Shown in pieces: positions 32,285 through 42,236 of a stretch of DNA of 64,000 nt. This DNA comes from Marivivens niveibacter. GTDB lineage: Bacteria > Pseudomonadota > Alphaproteobacteria > Rhodobacterales > Rhodobacteraceae. The notes below the pieces were generated by a model. That model was not told where the DNA came from, searched no databases, and saw nothing but the letters and a program-made list of their open reading frames with translations. The translations under genes were made by a program, and so were the position numbers. Position 1 is the first letter of the stretch. Each line of letters starts with the position of its first letter. Location: assembly GCF_002150005.2 (NCBI RefSeq), contig NZ_MSPP01000007.1, forward strand, positions 19,848 through 83,847. Direction: 5' to 3'.

Positions 32285-33115
32285 CTAGGGCAGGGCTTTG
32301 GCCTTTTGAAAGGCGTAATTGATCCATTCAAGAGTTGCATCAATGACCGGGTCGCCTTTGCGCGTTTCATGATAAAGCACGTATAAATCATAGGATAAAA
32401 CGTCGTCTTCGGTCCCGACCGGATCCCAGTTTTCGTGTTTTTGCGCAAGCGTTTCGGGCAAAACAGCCGCGAGTCCACTTTGCTGTGCAAGTTCGAAAAT
32501 TTGCATAAAGGTTGACGCGCGGGCCACTGGTTCGGTGTTGAACACCTTGCGGCCCAATTCGGTTGGGCCTGTGTAACCCGACGCTTCGGGCAGGGATATC
32601 CATTCGTCGCCATTGTACCCTTTGGGGGCAAAAACACGGAAATTCATTTTGCCCGCTTTGCGCGATAGCAGACGGCCGGTGTCTGGCAACCTGTCTTGAA
32701 TAACGATGTCATGGTCGCCCAATCCACCAGGTACCAAACGATCGCTGAACTCTGGCGCAATCGTTTTCATTTTGCCTTCGGTGCCGATCAGGGCGGGAAA
32801 CAGGATTTGACTATTTACGATGGGCGGGGCGCCGATGCGCACAGGGCTACGTCCTGTCGGCGATGACACCTGATGGATTTCTTTATCCAAATTGCCTTCG
32901 AACGTTTGGGCCGCCTCGATCAAACCTTGGACCATTGGGTTGGTTTCCCAACCTTTTCGGGTCTTTTGAAAAGGATTCGTTCCCAACTGTTCGCTTAACC
33001 GTTCAATACGGCGCGATACAGTTGCCACATTGGTGTTCAGCATACGTGCAGCACCCGACATGGTGCCAGATTTGCTGACTGCCAACAAAAATCGTAGATC
33101 GTCCCAGTTTTCCAT
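32285..33115 (-). CDS. LysR-family transcriptional regulator
   Basis: 276 aa from ATG 33115; a TTG-initiated extension to 33151 is possible. The N-terminal winged HTH is WDDLRFLLAVSKSGTMSGAA followed by RMLNTNVATVSRRIERL. The C-terminal half (about 90-276) is a periplasmic-binding-like effector domain with weak similarity to typical LTTRs. The ligand is unknown. Upstream of the small membrane protein gene, a plausible target (inference). Confidence 0.87.
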   Translation of the reverse strand: MENWDDLRFLLAVSKSGTMSGAARMLNTNVATVSRRIERLSEQLGTNPFQKTRKGWETNPMVQGLIEAAQTFEGNLDKEIHQVSSPTGRSPVRIGAPPIVNSQILFPALIGTEGKMKTIAPEFSDRLVPGGLGDHDIVIQDRLPDTGRLLSRKAGKMNFRVFAPKGYNGDEWISLPEASGYTGPTELGRKVFNTEPVARASTFMQIFELAQQSGLAAVLPETLAQKHENWDPVGTEDDVLSYDLYVLYHETRKGDPVIDATLEWINYAFQKAKALP

Positions 33116-33272
33116 GCGGGGGCCTTTGCCAACTGTTAATGGTCTTGTCAAACAATCGACACGTACAACTTAATAGTATCCCTAAAATGCAAGATTTATA
33201 AGCCGCATTCAAGCAGAAGTGGTTCCTACTTTGATACCATCCAAGAGTGACCTGTTTTTTATCTATAACATC

Positions 33273-33305
33273 AAAAAACGCGCCCGAAATCGGACGCGTT
33301 TTTCG
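33273..33305 (-). terminator. Terminator of gyrA
   Basis: AAAAAACGCG-CCCGAAATCGGA-CGCGTTTTT; symmetrical A and T flanks, 24 nt after the gyrA stop. Works on the minus strand. Confidence 0.8.
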
Positions 33306-33328
33306 TTATTTTGGGATCGAACGAATGA

Positions 33329-36070
33329 TTATTCGTCAGATTGTTCGGTTGCGTCGTCTTCGCTAGCTTCTTCGATACGTGCCACCGAAACGACGATTTC
33401 ATCGGTCGCGGTGTTGAACACCTTCACACCACCAGCGCTACGCGAACGGAAGCTGATGCCGTCGACAGGCACGCGGATCGACTGACCCTTGGAGGTGACA
33501 AGCATGATCTGGTTGTCGAGGTCGATCGGGAAACAGGACACGATATCACCACCGCGCATTTGTTTTTCAAACGCAGTCACGCCCATGCCGCCACGACCAC
33601 GCACAGGGTAATCGTGCGAAGAGGTGACTTTACCGATGCCTTTGGCGGTGATCGTCAGGATCAGGTTTTCCGCCGCAGACATTTCCGCATAGCGTTCTGG
33701 CGACAGTTCGCCTGCTGGTGCGTCGTCTTCGTCTGTTGCGTCGTCTTCGGTCACGCCCGCCATTGCGCGGCGCATTTTCAGATATGCAGCGCGTTCTTGT
33801 GGATCAGCCTCAAAGTGGCGGATTACGGACATGGATACGACCGTATCGTCACCGTTCAGTTTGATACCACGCACACCGGTCGAATTGCGGCTGTTGAATA
33901 CGCGCACGTCAGTCGATGGGAAACGGATCGCACGCCCCGAATTGGTGACCAGCATAACGTCGTCGTCTTCGGAACAGATGCGGGCGTTCACAAGGCTGAC
34001 CGACCCATCGTCTGGCAGCTTCATCGCGATTTTACCGTTGCGCATGACGTTGGTGAAATCCGACAGACGGTTGCGGCGTACATCACCGGCAGAGGTCGCA
34101 AAGACGATCTGCAAGTTGTCCCATTCGTCCTCATCTCTGTCCACTGGCATGATCGCAGCGATGGAGACGCCCTGCGGGATAGGCAGGATGTTGATGATCG
34201 CTTTGCCTTTGGCGGTGCGGCCACCTGAAGGCAGGCGCCAGGTTTTCAGTTTGTACACCATGCCGTCCGTGGTGAAGAACAGCAGCTGGGTATGCGTGTT
34301 GGCCACAAAGAGGGTGGTGATCACGTCCTCTTCTTTGGTTTGCATACCAGACAGACCTTTGCCACCACGACGCTGCGCGCGGTAATCGGCCAGCGGAGTG
34401 CGTTTGATGTAACCGCCCGAGGTCACGGTCACGACCATGTCTTCGCGTTCGATCAGATCTTCGTCGTCCATATCGGCGGCCCATTCGACGATCTCTGTGC
34501 GGCGAGGCACTGCGAACAGTTCCTTCACTTCGCGCAGTTCGTCGGAAATGATGCCCATTATACGTTCACGGGATGCCAGAATTTCCAGATACTCTTTGAT
34601 CTTCTTGGCCAGCTCTTGCAGTTCGTCTGTGACCTCTTGAACACCGATCTGGGTCAGACGCTGAAGGCGCAGTTCTAGAATGGCGCGCGCCTGCGTTTCC
34701 GACAGGTTATAGGTGCCATCGTCGTTCACTGGGTGCAGCGGATCGTCGATCAATTTCAGGTATTCAATGATCGAAGCGGCTGGCCAACGGCGGGTCATCA
34801 GTTTTTCGCGGGCATCTGCGGCGTCGCGCGATGCACGGATCGTGGCAACGACTTCGTCCACATTGGTGACGGCCACGGCCAGACCACACAAAATGTGCGA
34901 ACGGTCACGTGCCTTGCGCAGTTCAAACGCGGTACGGCGTGCAACGACCTCTTCGCGGAAAGTGATAAAGTTCGACAGGAACCCGTATAGCGTCAGGGTT
35001 TCAGGGCGGCCGCCGTTCAGTGCCAGCATGTTACAGCCAAAGCTGACCTGCATCGGTGTAAAGCGGAACAGCTGGTTCAGAACAACCTCGGCCGTGGCGT
35101 CGCGTTTCAGTTCGACGACAACGCGCACGCCGCTACGGTCGGATTCGTCCTGAACGTGGGCGATGCCTTCGATCTTTTTGTCGCGAGCGCATTCGGCGAT
35201 TTTTTCGATCATCACCGATTTGTTTACCTGATACGGGATTTCGTCGACGACGATAGCCCAACGGTCTTTGCGGATTTCCTCGGTATGCGTTTTTGCGCGC
35301 AGAACGACCGAACCGCGGCCCTCTAGGTAAGCTTTGCGCGCGCCAGAACGGCCCATCATCACGCCGCCCGTCGGGAAATCGGGGCCAGGGATGTACTGGA
35401 TCAGTTCGGACGAATCCAGATCAGGATTGTCGATCAACGCGAGCGTTGCATCGATCACTTCGCCCAAGTTATGTGGCGGAATGTTCGTCGCCATACCAAC
35501 CGCGATACCACCCGCGCCGTTGACCAGCATATTCGGGAAACGCGCGGGCAGAACTGTGGGTTCTTTGTCTTTGCCGTCGTAGTTATCAACGAAATCAACG
35601 GTATCTTTGTCGATATCAGCCAGCATGTAGGCCGCTGGTTTGTCCATGCGTACCTCGGTGTAACGCATAGCTGCGGCGCGGTCGCCGTCCATCGAACCAA
35701 AGTTACCCTGACCATCCAGCAACGGCAGCGACATCGAAAAATCTTGCGCCATACGGACCAAAGCGTCGTAAATCGCGCTGTCGCCGTGAGGGTGGTATTT
35801 ACCCATCACATCGCCAACAGGACGCGCCGATTTACGGTAGGGTTTGTCATGGCCGTTGCCGGTTTCGTTCATCGCGAACAAAATGCGGCGGTGCACAGGT
35901 TTCAAACCATCACGCAGGTCAGGAATCGCACGCGAAACGATCACGCTCATTGCGTAATCGAGATACGAATTCTTCATCTCGTCGACGATCGACACCTGTG
36001 GGCCATCGTGATGCATCCGCACGATCGGCTGTTCGTCTTCGTTTTCAGGGGTTTCCGGAGTATCGGTCAC
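33329..36070 (-). CDS. gyrA: DNA gyrase subunit A
   Basis: 913-aa GyrA, introduces negative supercoils with GyrB. The catalytic Tyr is in [10 protein letters not shown] (about residue 130). The quinolone-resistance region [13 protein letters not shown] keeps the Ser and Asp found in sensitive E. coli. The C-terminal beta-pinwheel begins with the GyrA box [10 protein letters not shown]. An acidic insertion ([16 protein letters not shown]) lies within the C-terminal domain and explains the length above the ~875 of E. coli. Monocistronic, with its own terminator. Confidence 0.98.
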   Translation of the reverse strand: MTDTPETPENEDEQPIVRMHHDGPQVSIVDEMKNSYLDYAMSVIVSRAIPDLRDGLKPVHRRILFAMNETGNGHDKPYRKSARPVGDVMGKYHPHGDSAIYDALVRMAQDFSMSLPLLDGQGNFGSMDGDRAAAMRYTEVRMDKPAAYMLADIDKDTVDFVDNYDGKDKEPTVLPARFPNMLVNGAGGIAVGMATNIPPHNLGEVIDATLALIDNPDLDSSELIQYIPGPDFPTGGVMMGRSGARKAYLEGRGSVVLRAKTHTEEIRKDRWAIVVDEIPYQVNKSVMIEKIAECARDKKIEGIAHVQDESDRSGVRVVVELKRDATAEVVLNQLFRFTPMQVSFGCNMLALNGGRPETLTLYGFLSNFITFREEVVARRTAFELRKARDRSHILCGLAVAVTNVDEVVATIRASRDAADAREKLMTRRWPAASIIEYLKLIDDPLHPVNDDGTYNLSETQARAILELRLQRLTQIGVQEVTDELQELAKKIKEYLEILASRERIMGIISDELREVKELFAVPRRTEIVEWAADMDDEDLIEREDMVVTVTSGGYIKRTPLADYRAQRRGGKGLSGMQTKEEDVITTLFVANTHTQLLFFTTDGMVYKLKTWRLPSGGRTAKGKAIINILPIPQGVSIAAIMPVDRDEDEWDNLQIVFATSAGDVRRNRLSDFTNVMRNGKIAMKLPDDGSVSLVNARICSEDDDVMLVTNSGRAIRFPSTDVRVFNSRNSTGVRGIKLNGDDTVVSMSVIRHFEADPQERAAYLKMRRAMAGVTEDDATDEDDAPAGELSPERYAEMSAAENLILTITAKGIGKVTSSHDYPVRGRGGMGVTAFEKQMRGGDIVSCFPIDLDNQIMLVTSKGQSIRVPVDGISFRSRSAGGVKVFNTATDEIVVSVARIEEASEDDATEQSDE

Positions 36071-36269
36071 GTTGTCCGCCTGTCTGCCTGTGGCTGCTAT
36101 ATTTTGGTTGTGAACTTATACCGCAGGCAGGATGTGGGGTGCAATGGTTAGGTCAGAAAAAGACGATTTCCGAACATAGGTCTGGTTTTCCGTACTCTAA
36201 ACGTGTGGGCGATTGTATCGACACAACCGTTCCATATGCTAAGCCGGGAAAAAAAAAGGGGATAGACGA

Positions 36270-37016
36270 ATGACCGATGGATCGGTGATCAAACCGTACT
36301 CGGTTTCGGATTTCGCAATGGACGTATCTGATGGTGCCGATCCATTTGAAACGTTTCAGACGTTTATCGAATGCCTTGGTGCGCGTGGGTATTTCTACGG
36401 CTTTGTCGGCATGAAATCTGATTTGGATGAATTCGATTATTCTCAGGTTTTGTTTTCGCACCATACCTATGGCGCCAAATGGAACGCGATCTGTTCAGGC
36501 CAGCCGATTGATCAAGATATCACTATCCAATTGCTACTGGGTGGCAGGTCCGTAGTTTTCTGGGAATCCGATGAAGTCCGCGATGCAATTCATACCGAAG
36601 AGCAGAAACGTATTTATGACGCAGAAATCGAATTGGGTATGCTTCACGGCTGTTCGGTCATGATCGAGAAAAGCGATTTTGGCGCTTCTGGGCTTGGGCT
36701 TTGGGTTGATACCGTATCGACCGAGGCTGAAATGGTTCAATATTGGAACAGGCACGGCGATCAAATTCGACAGGCCGCGCAAATTCTGGATGCAAGGGCC
36801 AGACGTGACCGCGCAAACTCGCTCATCTGTCTAACACCGAGAGAGTTGGAAAGCATCACTTGGCTCGTAAAAGGCTTGCGCCCGCAAGAAGCTTGTTTCC
36901 GCATGTCGATTTCAGAAAAGACGTTCGAAAAACATATCGCCAGCGTCAAACGCAAGCTAAAGGCGCGCACCCGCGACAGTGCGATTGCAAAGGCGGTCAT
37001 GTTGCGGCTGGTTTAA
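36270..37016 (+). CDS. LuxR-family regulator without adjacent LuxI (solo)
   Basis: 248 aa. The N-terminal ~170 residues have the length and layout of an autoinducer-binding domain (FIECLGARGYFYGFVG; AEIELGMLHGCSVMIEKS), but several of the usual AHL-contact residues are not obvious. The C-terminal HTH (about 185-245) is LTPRELESITWLVKGLRPQE ... ISEKTFEKHIASVKRKL. No luxI gene occurs in the window. Divergent from gyrA across 199 nt. Confidence 0.82.
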   Translation: MTDGSVIKPYSVSDFAMDVSDGADPFETFQTFIECLGARGYFYGFVGMKSDLDEFDYSQVLFSHHTYGAKWNAICSGQPIDQDITIQLLLGGRSVVFWESDEVRDAIHTEEQKRIYDAEIELGMLHGCSVMIEKSDFGASGLGLWVDTVSTEAEMVQYWNRHGDQIRQAAQILDARARRDRANSLICLTPRELESITWLVKGLRPQEACFRMSISEKTFEKHIASVKRKLKARTRDSAIAKAVMLRLV

Positions 37017-37334
37017 ACGGCGTGATGCTTTGACCACATGGGGGATTTTCCCCACTTTATGCGATCAGGTCGTGTGTTTAGAAAACCCCTGCATGATGCG
37101 TTTGCATCAGGTTTTCGGGGGCTTTTTTAGTACGTAATTTTAGTTCTCCCTGCTGATCTGCTTGTTTTGAGTGAGTGGTCAAAGGTAAAGGCAGAGCAAT
37201 GAACCTCGCATTGTTTTCAGCAGGGAATTTACGTCTTCTTCCAAATTCGTAACGCATAGGCTTTGATTGCTTTGTCATAGACCCGACACTGCTGCCGCGA
37301 TATACGCACCCTCGTATTACCTAAAGGAGCTATC
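37017..37334. other. 318-nt intergenic region between luxR-type gene and kdsA
   Basis: Holds a terminator-like structure at 37081-37130 and then about 200 nt of A/T-rich DNA leading to the kdsA ribosome site AAAGGAG. A 66-codon minus-strand frame (37078-37278) has no protein-like features. I see no small RNA signature beyond the hairpin. Confidence 0.5.
37081..37130 (+). terminator. Terminator downstream of the LuxR-type gene
   Basis: GATGC-GTTT-GCATC stem extended by AAAACC/GGTTTT with internal mismatches, followed by CTTTTTTAG (37122-37130). Confidence 0.6.
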
Positions 37335-38153
37335 ATGACCCGCGTCACTGTTGGAAACGTCGATATCGCAAATGATCTACCTTTTGCGCTGATCGCAGGT
37401 CCGTGCCAGTTAGAAAGCCTAGATCACGCACGTATGCTGGCAGAAAAAATTGCCGAAGCTTGCGCTGCGACAGGAACAGGGTTCATTTTCAAAGGCTCCT
37501 ACGACAAAGCCAACCGTTCGTCGTTGGGCGGTAAACGTGGGCTGGGCGCTGAAAAAGGTCTGGAAATTCTTGGCGCGATCAAATCCGAATTCGGCTGCCC
37601 AGTGATCACAGACGTCCATGAAACCCACCATTGCGCCATGGCGGCAGAGGTTGTGGACATTCTGCAAATCCCTGCATTCCTGTGCCGTCAGACTGACCTT
37701 TTGTTAGCCGCTGGTGAAACGGGCAAAGCGATCAACGTGAAAAAGGGTCAGTTCCTAGCGCCGTGGGATATGGCGAACGTAGCCGCTAAAATCGAAAGCA
37801 CCGGCAACACCAACATTATGCTGTGCGAACGTGGCACATCGTTTGGCTACAACACTCTGGTCAGCGATTTCCGCGGCCTGCCAACAATGGCCGAAACGGG
37901 CTATCCGGTGGTGTTTGACGCGACGCACTCGGTCCAACAACCGGGCGGAAACGGCAATTCGTCGGGCGGGGATCGCCGCATGGTACCGCCGCTGGCCCGC
38001 GCTGCGGTGGCTGTAGGCTGTGCCGCACTGTTCATCGAAACGCACGAAGACCCTGACAATGCTCCATCGGATGGTCCAAACATGGTGCCAATCGAACAGC
38101 TGCAACCGCTGCTGGCTAAACTGCGGGCACTGGATAACGTGATGAAATCCTAA
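37335..38153 (+). CDS. kdsA: 3-deoxy-D-manno-octulosonate 8-phosphate synthase
   Basis: 272-aa KDO-8-P synthase: PEP plus arabinose 5-P. FALIAGPCQLESLDHARMLA, FKGSYDKANRSS, TDVHETHHC and the C-terminal EPDNAPSDG-like segment (here EDPDNAPSDGPN) are family motifs. AAAGGAG precedes the start. Supplies the inner-core sugar for the lipid A made by the cluster at 16.6-19.9 kb. Monocistronic, ended by the 38186 hairpin. Confidence 0.97.
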   Translation: MTRVTVGNVDIANDLPFALIAGPCQLESLDHARMLAEKIAEACAATGTGFIFKGSYDKANRSSLGGKRGLGAEKGLEILGAIKSEFGCPVITDVHETHHCAMAAEVVDILQIPAFLCRQTDLLLAAGETGKAINVKKGQFLAPWDMANVAAKIESTGNTNIMLCERGTSFGYNTLVSDFRGLPTMAETGYPVVFDATHSVQQPGGNGNSSGGDRRMVPPLARAAVAVGCAALFIETHEDPDNAPSDGPNMVPIEQLQPLLAKLRALDNVMKS

Positions 38154-38185
38154 TCTGCGCCCACCGCCGCAGGCATAAAACGAAT

Positions 38186-38213
38186 AAAGCCCGCCAATTT
38201 GGCGGGCTTTGCA
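38186..38213. terminator. Bidirectional terminator between kdsA and fpr
   Basis: AAAGCCCGCC (38186-38196 region), AATTT loop, GGCGGGCTTT (38201-38210), then GCATTT. The flanking AAA and TTT allow use by both convergent genes. Confidence 0.8.
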
Positions 38214-38232
38214 TTTGAATAACTGGGCCTGA

Positions 38233-39072
38233 TTAGTCCAGAAACGCTTTTTCTACGACGTAATGCGCAGGTTTCGAATTCGCGCCTTCTTCTAGGCCAT
38301 AGTTTTCGAACATCTCTTTCAGTTCCAGATTGAACGCCAGATTGCCGCAGATCATCGCGCGGTCGGTTTCTGGGTTCAAAGGCTCTACGCCCAGATCAGC
38401 AAAAGCTTCGCCCGATTTCATCAGATCCGTGATGCGGCCCATCTTTGGGCTCTCTTCGCGGGTGGTGGTCGGGTAGTATTTGATCTTTTTCCAGAACCCT
38501 TCGCCCATCAGCTCGTTCAGCAGCTCATCGGTTTTCAGGCTTTCGATCAGATCACGGCCATAGGTCAGTTCGCCCACTTCGCGGCAGGTGTGGGTGATGA
38601 TGATCTCGTCGTAGTCTTCGTATGTTTGTGGTTCGCGCAGCAGCGATGCGAACGGCGCAAAACCGGTGCCGGTGGCAAAGAACCAGATGCGTTTGCCTGG
38701 GATTAGCGCGTCGTGTACCAGCGTACCCACTGGTTTCGGACGCAGGATGATTTCATCGCCTTCTTTGATGTGCTGCAATTTCGATGTCAGAGGGCCGTCT
38801 TGTACCTTGATCGAATAGAACTCCAGCTCTTCGTCCCACGATGGGGACGCGATGGAATAGGCGCGCAGCAGTGGTTTTACCTTGCCGGTTTTTTCATCTG
38901 GATCGCCCATCAGGCCGATCATGACGAATTCGCCGGAACGGAAACGCATGGACGCAGGGCGCGTGCAGCGGAACGAAAACAGGCGGTCGGTGTAATGTTT
39001 AACTTCGGTTACGGTCTGCGCGTCGGGCAGGTGCGGCTTTGCGGGGGCGTCTTTTACGGTTGCTTCGGTCAT
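38233..39072 (-). CDS. fpr: Ferredoxin-NADP reductase
   Basis: 279-aa flavoprotein moving electrons between NADPH and ferredoxin or flavodoxin. FAD site RAYSIASPSWDEELEFYS; NADP site FATGTGFAPFASLLREP; C-terminus VEKAFLD typical of bacterial subclass Fpr. Last gene of the sulfite-reduction run (55 nt after DUF934), so it probably feeds the ferredoxin-type sulfite reductase CysI. Confidence 0.94.
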   Translation of the reverse strand: MTEATVKDAPAKPHLPDAQTVTEVKHYTDRLFSFRCTRPASMRFRSGEFVMIGLMGDPDEKTGKVKPLLRAYSIASPSWDEELEFYSIKVQDGPLTSKLQHIKEGDEIILRPKPVGTLVHDALIPGKRIWFFATGTGFAPFASLLREPQTYEDYDEIIITHTCREVGELTYGRDLIESLKTDELLNELMGEGFWKKIKYYPTTTREESPKMGRITDLMKSGEAFADLGVEPLNPETDRAMICGNLAFNLELKEMFENYGLEEGANSKPAHYVVEKAFLD

Positions 39073-39127
39073 CGTATCCTCGGGCGGCAGGGAGGGCTGC
39101 CTAGTTTAAATCGTCTTTTGGTTCGGA

Positions 39128-39529
39128 TCAGCCGCGTACGCGCGCCTGATAATCGTTGGCTTTCCAATCCGACCGTGTCTGCCAGAGGTTCTCTGGCTGG
39201 CGAGCAGCGAGGTCATCGCTGATGGCTACTTCGTCAAAGCCCGAACGTCGGGCCATTGTGTATTGTTCGCAAATCACATGGCCCTGCGCGCGCAGGCGTC
39301 CCTGATACCCTAACTTGCGCAGCTGGGATGCCAATGTAAATCCGCGTCCATCGGCAAAAGATGGGAAATCAATCGCAACAATGCTCGCTTTTAAGGCTGC
39401 CGTAAGGTCAGCAGGATTGGTGTCCGATGGGATAAACACCGCATCTTGGCCGTCTAGGTCGGGCAGGGCGGTGAATTCCACGTTCAGATCATCAGCGGCA
39501 AAGCCGGTATCGGTGACAATTACAGTCAT
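39128..39529 (-). CDS. DUF934 family protein of the sulfite-reduction operon
   Basis: 133 aa. Conserved DUF934 core SIVAIDFPSFADGRGFTLAS followed by LRKLGYQGRLRAQGHVICEQ and MARRSGFDEVAI. No catalytic motif is known to me. The family is found almost only next to cysI and cysH, so an accessory role in sulfite reductase function is likely (inference). It starts 12 nt after the cysH stop. Confidence 0.85.
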   Translation of the reverse strand: MTVIVTDTGFAADDLNVEFTALPDLDGQDAVFIPSDTNPADLTAALKASIVAIDFPSFADGRGFTLASQLRKLGYQGRLRAQGHVICEQYTMARRSGFDEVAISDDLAARQPENLWQTRSDWKANDYQARVRG

Positions 39530-39541
39530 TTCTTTCTCTCC

Positions 39542-40273
39542 TTACGCGGCGCCTGCACGGACAATTTTGCCGTCGACAATGTGAATGCCACATTCGGTTT
39601 TATTGGAATTGCGCCAGCGGCCGGCGCGTGGATCTTCGCCCTCTTTCACGGGGCTGGTGCATGGCGCACAGCCGATCGAAGGGTACCCTTGGGCCACCAA
39701 TGGGTGACGCGGCAGGCGGTTTTCGTTCATGTAATCCTGAACGTCCTGCACGTCCCAATGGGCCAGCGGGTTGATTTTGATCCGCTTGTCATCTTCGTTT
39801 TCAAAAAACTCTAGCGCAGCGCGGGTCGAGCTTTGGAAACGTTTACGGCCTGTGATCCATGCGTCGAACCCTTCTAGCGCGTTTTGCAGCGGAATGGTTT
39901 TACGCAAGGCGCAGCACGCATCGGTGTTGAACTGATGCAAGGTGCCATCGGGGTCTTCGATCCGTTTGGCGCTGTCTGCGGCGCGGATGATGCGCAGGTT
40001 TTTCAGATGCAGGCGCTCGGTCAGCTCTTGCTGGTAGGCAATCGTTTCTGGAAACAGCATTTCAGTATCGATGAACAACACAGGCGTTGTGTTGTCGATC
40101 ACCGAAACCAAATGCAGAAGCGCCACGGATTCTGCCCCGAAAGACGACACCATGGCGATTTCGCCAACTTGATCGTCTTTCAATGCACCTTCTAGCACCG
40201 CAGTCGCACTGTGGTGTTTATAGCGTGCATTCAGGGCTTCGACCCGTTGTTGTACGGGTTCACTCAGCGGCAT
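39542..40273 (-). CDS. cysH: APS/PAPS reductase, [4Fe-4S] type
   Basis: 243 aa. Four cysteines for a [4Fe-4S] cluster are present, CC in FNTDACCALRKTI and CxxC in IGCAPCTSP, plus the C-terminal catalytic ECGIH. The cluster marks the APS-reducing type rather than the cluster-free PAPS reductase of E. coli (knowledge), making free sulfite for CysI. It overlaps cysI by 14 nt. Confidence 0.93.
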   Translation of the reverse strand: MPLSEPVQQRVEALNARYKHHSATAVLEGALKDDQVGEIAMVSSFGAESVALLHLVSVIDNTTPVLFIDTEMLFPETIAYQQELTERLHLKNLRIIRAADSAKRIEDPDGTLHQFNTDACCALRKTIPLQNALEGFDAWITGRKRFQSSTRAALEFFENEDDKRIKINPLAHWDVQDVQDYMNENRLPRHPLVAQGYPSIGCAPCTSPVKEGEDPRAGRWRNSNKTECGIHIVDGKIVRAGAA

Positions 40274-41933
40274 GTGCCTTTGCCTCCGTTTCGTATAGCG
40301 CGGCTTTGAACGGGTCCATGCCCAGACGGCGGTAGGCCTGTAGGAATGTTTCCTCGGCGTTTAGGCGCAGGTCCAGATAGGCGCGGACGATGCGTTCGAT
40401 TGCGTCTGTGATGTCCTCGGCTGCAAAGCCAGGGCCGGTGCGGTCGCCAACTACAGCATCTTCGGTACCATCACCACCCAAAGTGATCTGGTAATTTTCA
40501 ACGCCAGCGCGATCCAGACCCAGAATGCCGATGTGACCCACGTGGTGGTGACCACAGGCGTTGATGCAGCCAGAGATTTTGATCTTTAGCGGGCCGACTT
40601 CGTGTTCCAGTTTCAGTTCGTCGAAACGGACAGCGATTTCCTGTGCGATCGGGATCGAACGGGCGGTTGCCAGTGCGCAGTAATCCATACCAGGGCAAGC
40701 GATGATATCGGAAATCAGGCCGATGTTCGCCGTTGCCAGACCTGCAGGTTTCAGCGCGTCATAGATCGCTGGCAGGTCCGATTTGTGGACGTGCGGGATG
40801 ATGACGTTCTGTTCGTGGCTGATGCGCAGTTCGTCGTGGCCGTATTGTTCAGCCAGATCTGCCATCAGGCGCATTTGATCTGCGGTCGCATCACCAGGTG
40901 TTTCGCCGTGCTTTTTGATCGAGATCGTCAAAATGCCATAGCTGTCGACCTTGTGCGCGGCGACGTTGGTATCCACCCAGCTGCGGAAAACTGGATCGCT
41001 GTTCAGGCGGTCGTCAAACGCATCCAAAGGCGCGTTTTTATATGCAGGCGCTGCGAAATGCGTTTCGATGTCGCGCAGCATAGCCTGATCGACACCGCTG
41101 AATGTCGGGCGGATCAGGGCAAAGCGTTCGTCGACAAGACGTTTGATTTCGTCCAGACCGTTTTCATGCACGGTGATTTTGATACGCGCCTTGTATTTGT
41201 TGTCGCGGCGGCCCAGCAGGTTCCACACCGAAACGACAGCTTCGACGTAAGGCAGCAGGTCAGCCTTTGGCAGGAATTCAACGATGGTTTTGCCGATCAT
41301 CGGCGTACGGCCCAAACCGCCACCCACGATGACGCGGTAACCTGTTTCGCCTGCATCGTTGCGAACAACCTGAATGCCTATATCGTGCGCTTTGACCACT
41401 GCGCGGTCCGCAGCGCCTGCCGACACAGCAATTTTGAATTTGCGCGGCAGGAACTGGAATTCAGGGTGATCGGTCGACCACTGACGCAGCAATTCTGCGG
41501 TTGGACGTGGGTCCTCAACCTCGTCCGCGGCGGCGCCTGCGAAATGGTCGGCGGTCACGTTACGGATGGTGTTACCCGAGGTTTGCAGCGCGTGCATTTC
41601 CACATCTGCCAGAGCAGACAGGATTTCAGGCACGTCCTGCAGTTTCGGCCAGTTGTACTGGATGTTCTGACGAGTGGTAAAGTGACCATACCCTTTGTCG
41701 AACTTTTCAGCGATGATCGCCAATTGGTTCATCTGGCGGCTGTTCAGCGTGCCATAAGGGATCGCCACACGCAGCATATAGGCGTGCAGCTGCAGGTACA
41801 GACCGTTCATCAGACGCAGAGGGCGGAATTCTTCCTCGGTCAGTTCGCCTGCGATACGGCGGTTTACCTGATTGCGGAACTGTTCAACGCGGCTGCGAAC
41901 AAAGGCTTCGTCAAAGTCGTTGTACTTATACAT
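40260..41933 (-). CDS. cysI: Sulfite reductase hemoprotein (nitrite/sulfite reductase family)
   Basis: 557-aa siroheme-[4Fe-4S] enzyme reducing sulfite to sulfide. The cluster ligands are CPGMDYC (Cx5C) and SGCINACGHHHVG (Cx3C), with NIRENKNIQYN-like TRQNIQYNW in the N-terminal half. Length and the lack of a CysJ partner favour a ferredoxin-dependent enzyme; fpr in the same operon fits. Nitrite reduction cannot be excluded from sequence alone, but cysH and cysG beside it point to sulfite. Confidence 0.92.
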   Translation of the reverse strand: MYKYNDFDEAFVRSRVEQFRNQVNRRIAGELTEEEFRPLRLMNGLYLQLHAYMLRVAIPYGTLNSRQMNQLAIIAEKFDKGYGHFTTRQNIQYNWPKLQDVPEILSALADVEMHALQTSGNTIRNVTADHFAGAAADEVEDPRPTAELLRQWSTDHPEFQFLPRKFKIAVSAGAADRAVVKAHDIGIQVVRNDAGETGYRVIVGGGLGRTPMIGKTIVEFLPKADLLPYVEAVVSVWNLLGRRDNKYKARIKITVHENGLDEIKRLVDERFALIRPTFSGVDQAMLRDIETHFAAPAYKNAPLDAFDDRLNSDPVFRSWVDTNVAAHKVDSYGILTISIKKHGETPGDATADQMRLMADLAEQYGHDELRISHEQNVIIPHVHKSDLPAIYDALKPAGLATANIGLISDIIACPGMDYCALATARSIPIAQEIAVRFDELKLEHEVGPLKIKISGCINACGHHHVGHIGILGLDRAGVENYQITLGGDGTEDAVVGDRTGPGFAAEDITDAIERIVRAYLDLRLNAEETFLQAYRRLGMDPFKAALYETEAKAHAAE

Positions 41934-41936
41934 GGC

Positions 41937-42236
41937 TTATAGCTCCACCTGTTTGCCGTGGGCATAGTTCGACGGGCCACGGGTGCGGAAAGTTTCGCGG
42001 AAATGGGTTGGCTCTGGACCGTTTTCGCCCAGTTTTGCGTCGGCCAGATAGGCGCCGACAGTGATGTCAGCCTGCGACGCGGCAAAGGCCAGACGTTCGT
42101 TGGCGCGGTCTGCGTCGTCGATGTATTCGGCCTCGGACATGGTGCGGGTCCACTGGTTGTCAGCGGTCAGCCAGATGGCATCGCCGTCCAGTAGGTGATT
42201 TGCGGTAACGACTTTGGGTGTGAACCGGCGGCTCAT
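41937..42236 (-). CDS. DUF2849 family protein
   Basis: 99 aa. PKVVTANHLLDGDAIWLTAD is the family start, with a DDADRANERLAFAAS helix. Small, soluble, function unknown. The family sits between cysG and cysI in many alphaproteobacteria, so it is likely an accessory of siroheme or sulfite reductase maturation (inference). It overlaps the cysG stop by 4 nt and ends 3 nt before cysI. Confidence 0.85.
   Translation of the reverse strand: MSRRFTPKVVTANHLLDGDAIWLTADNQWTRTMSEAEYIDDADRANERLAFAASQADITVGAYLADAKLGENGPEPTHFRETFRTRGPSNYAHGKQVEL

Noticed and set aside
37078..37278. 66-codon minus-strand open frame after the LuxR-type gene
   Set aside because: Overlaps the terminator hairpin, is rich in Lys, Arg and Gln without hydrophobic pattern, and lacks a ribosome site.
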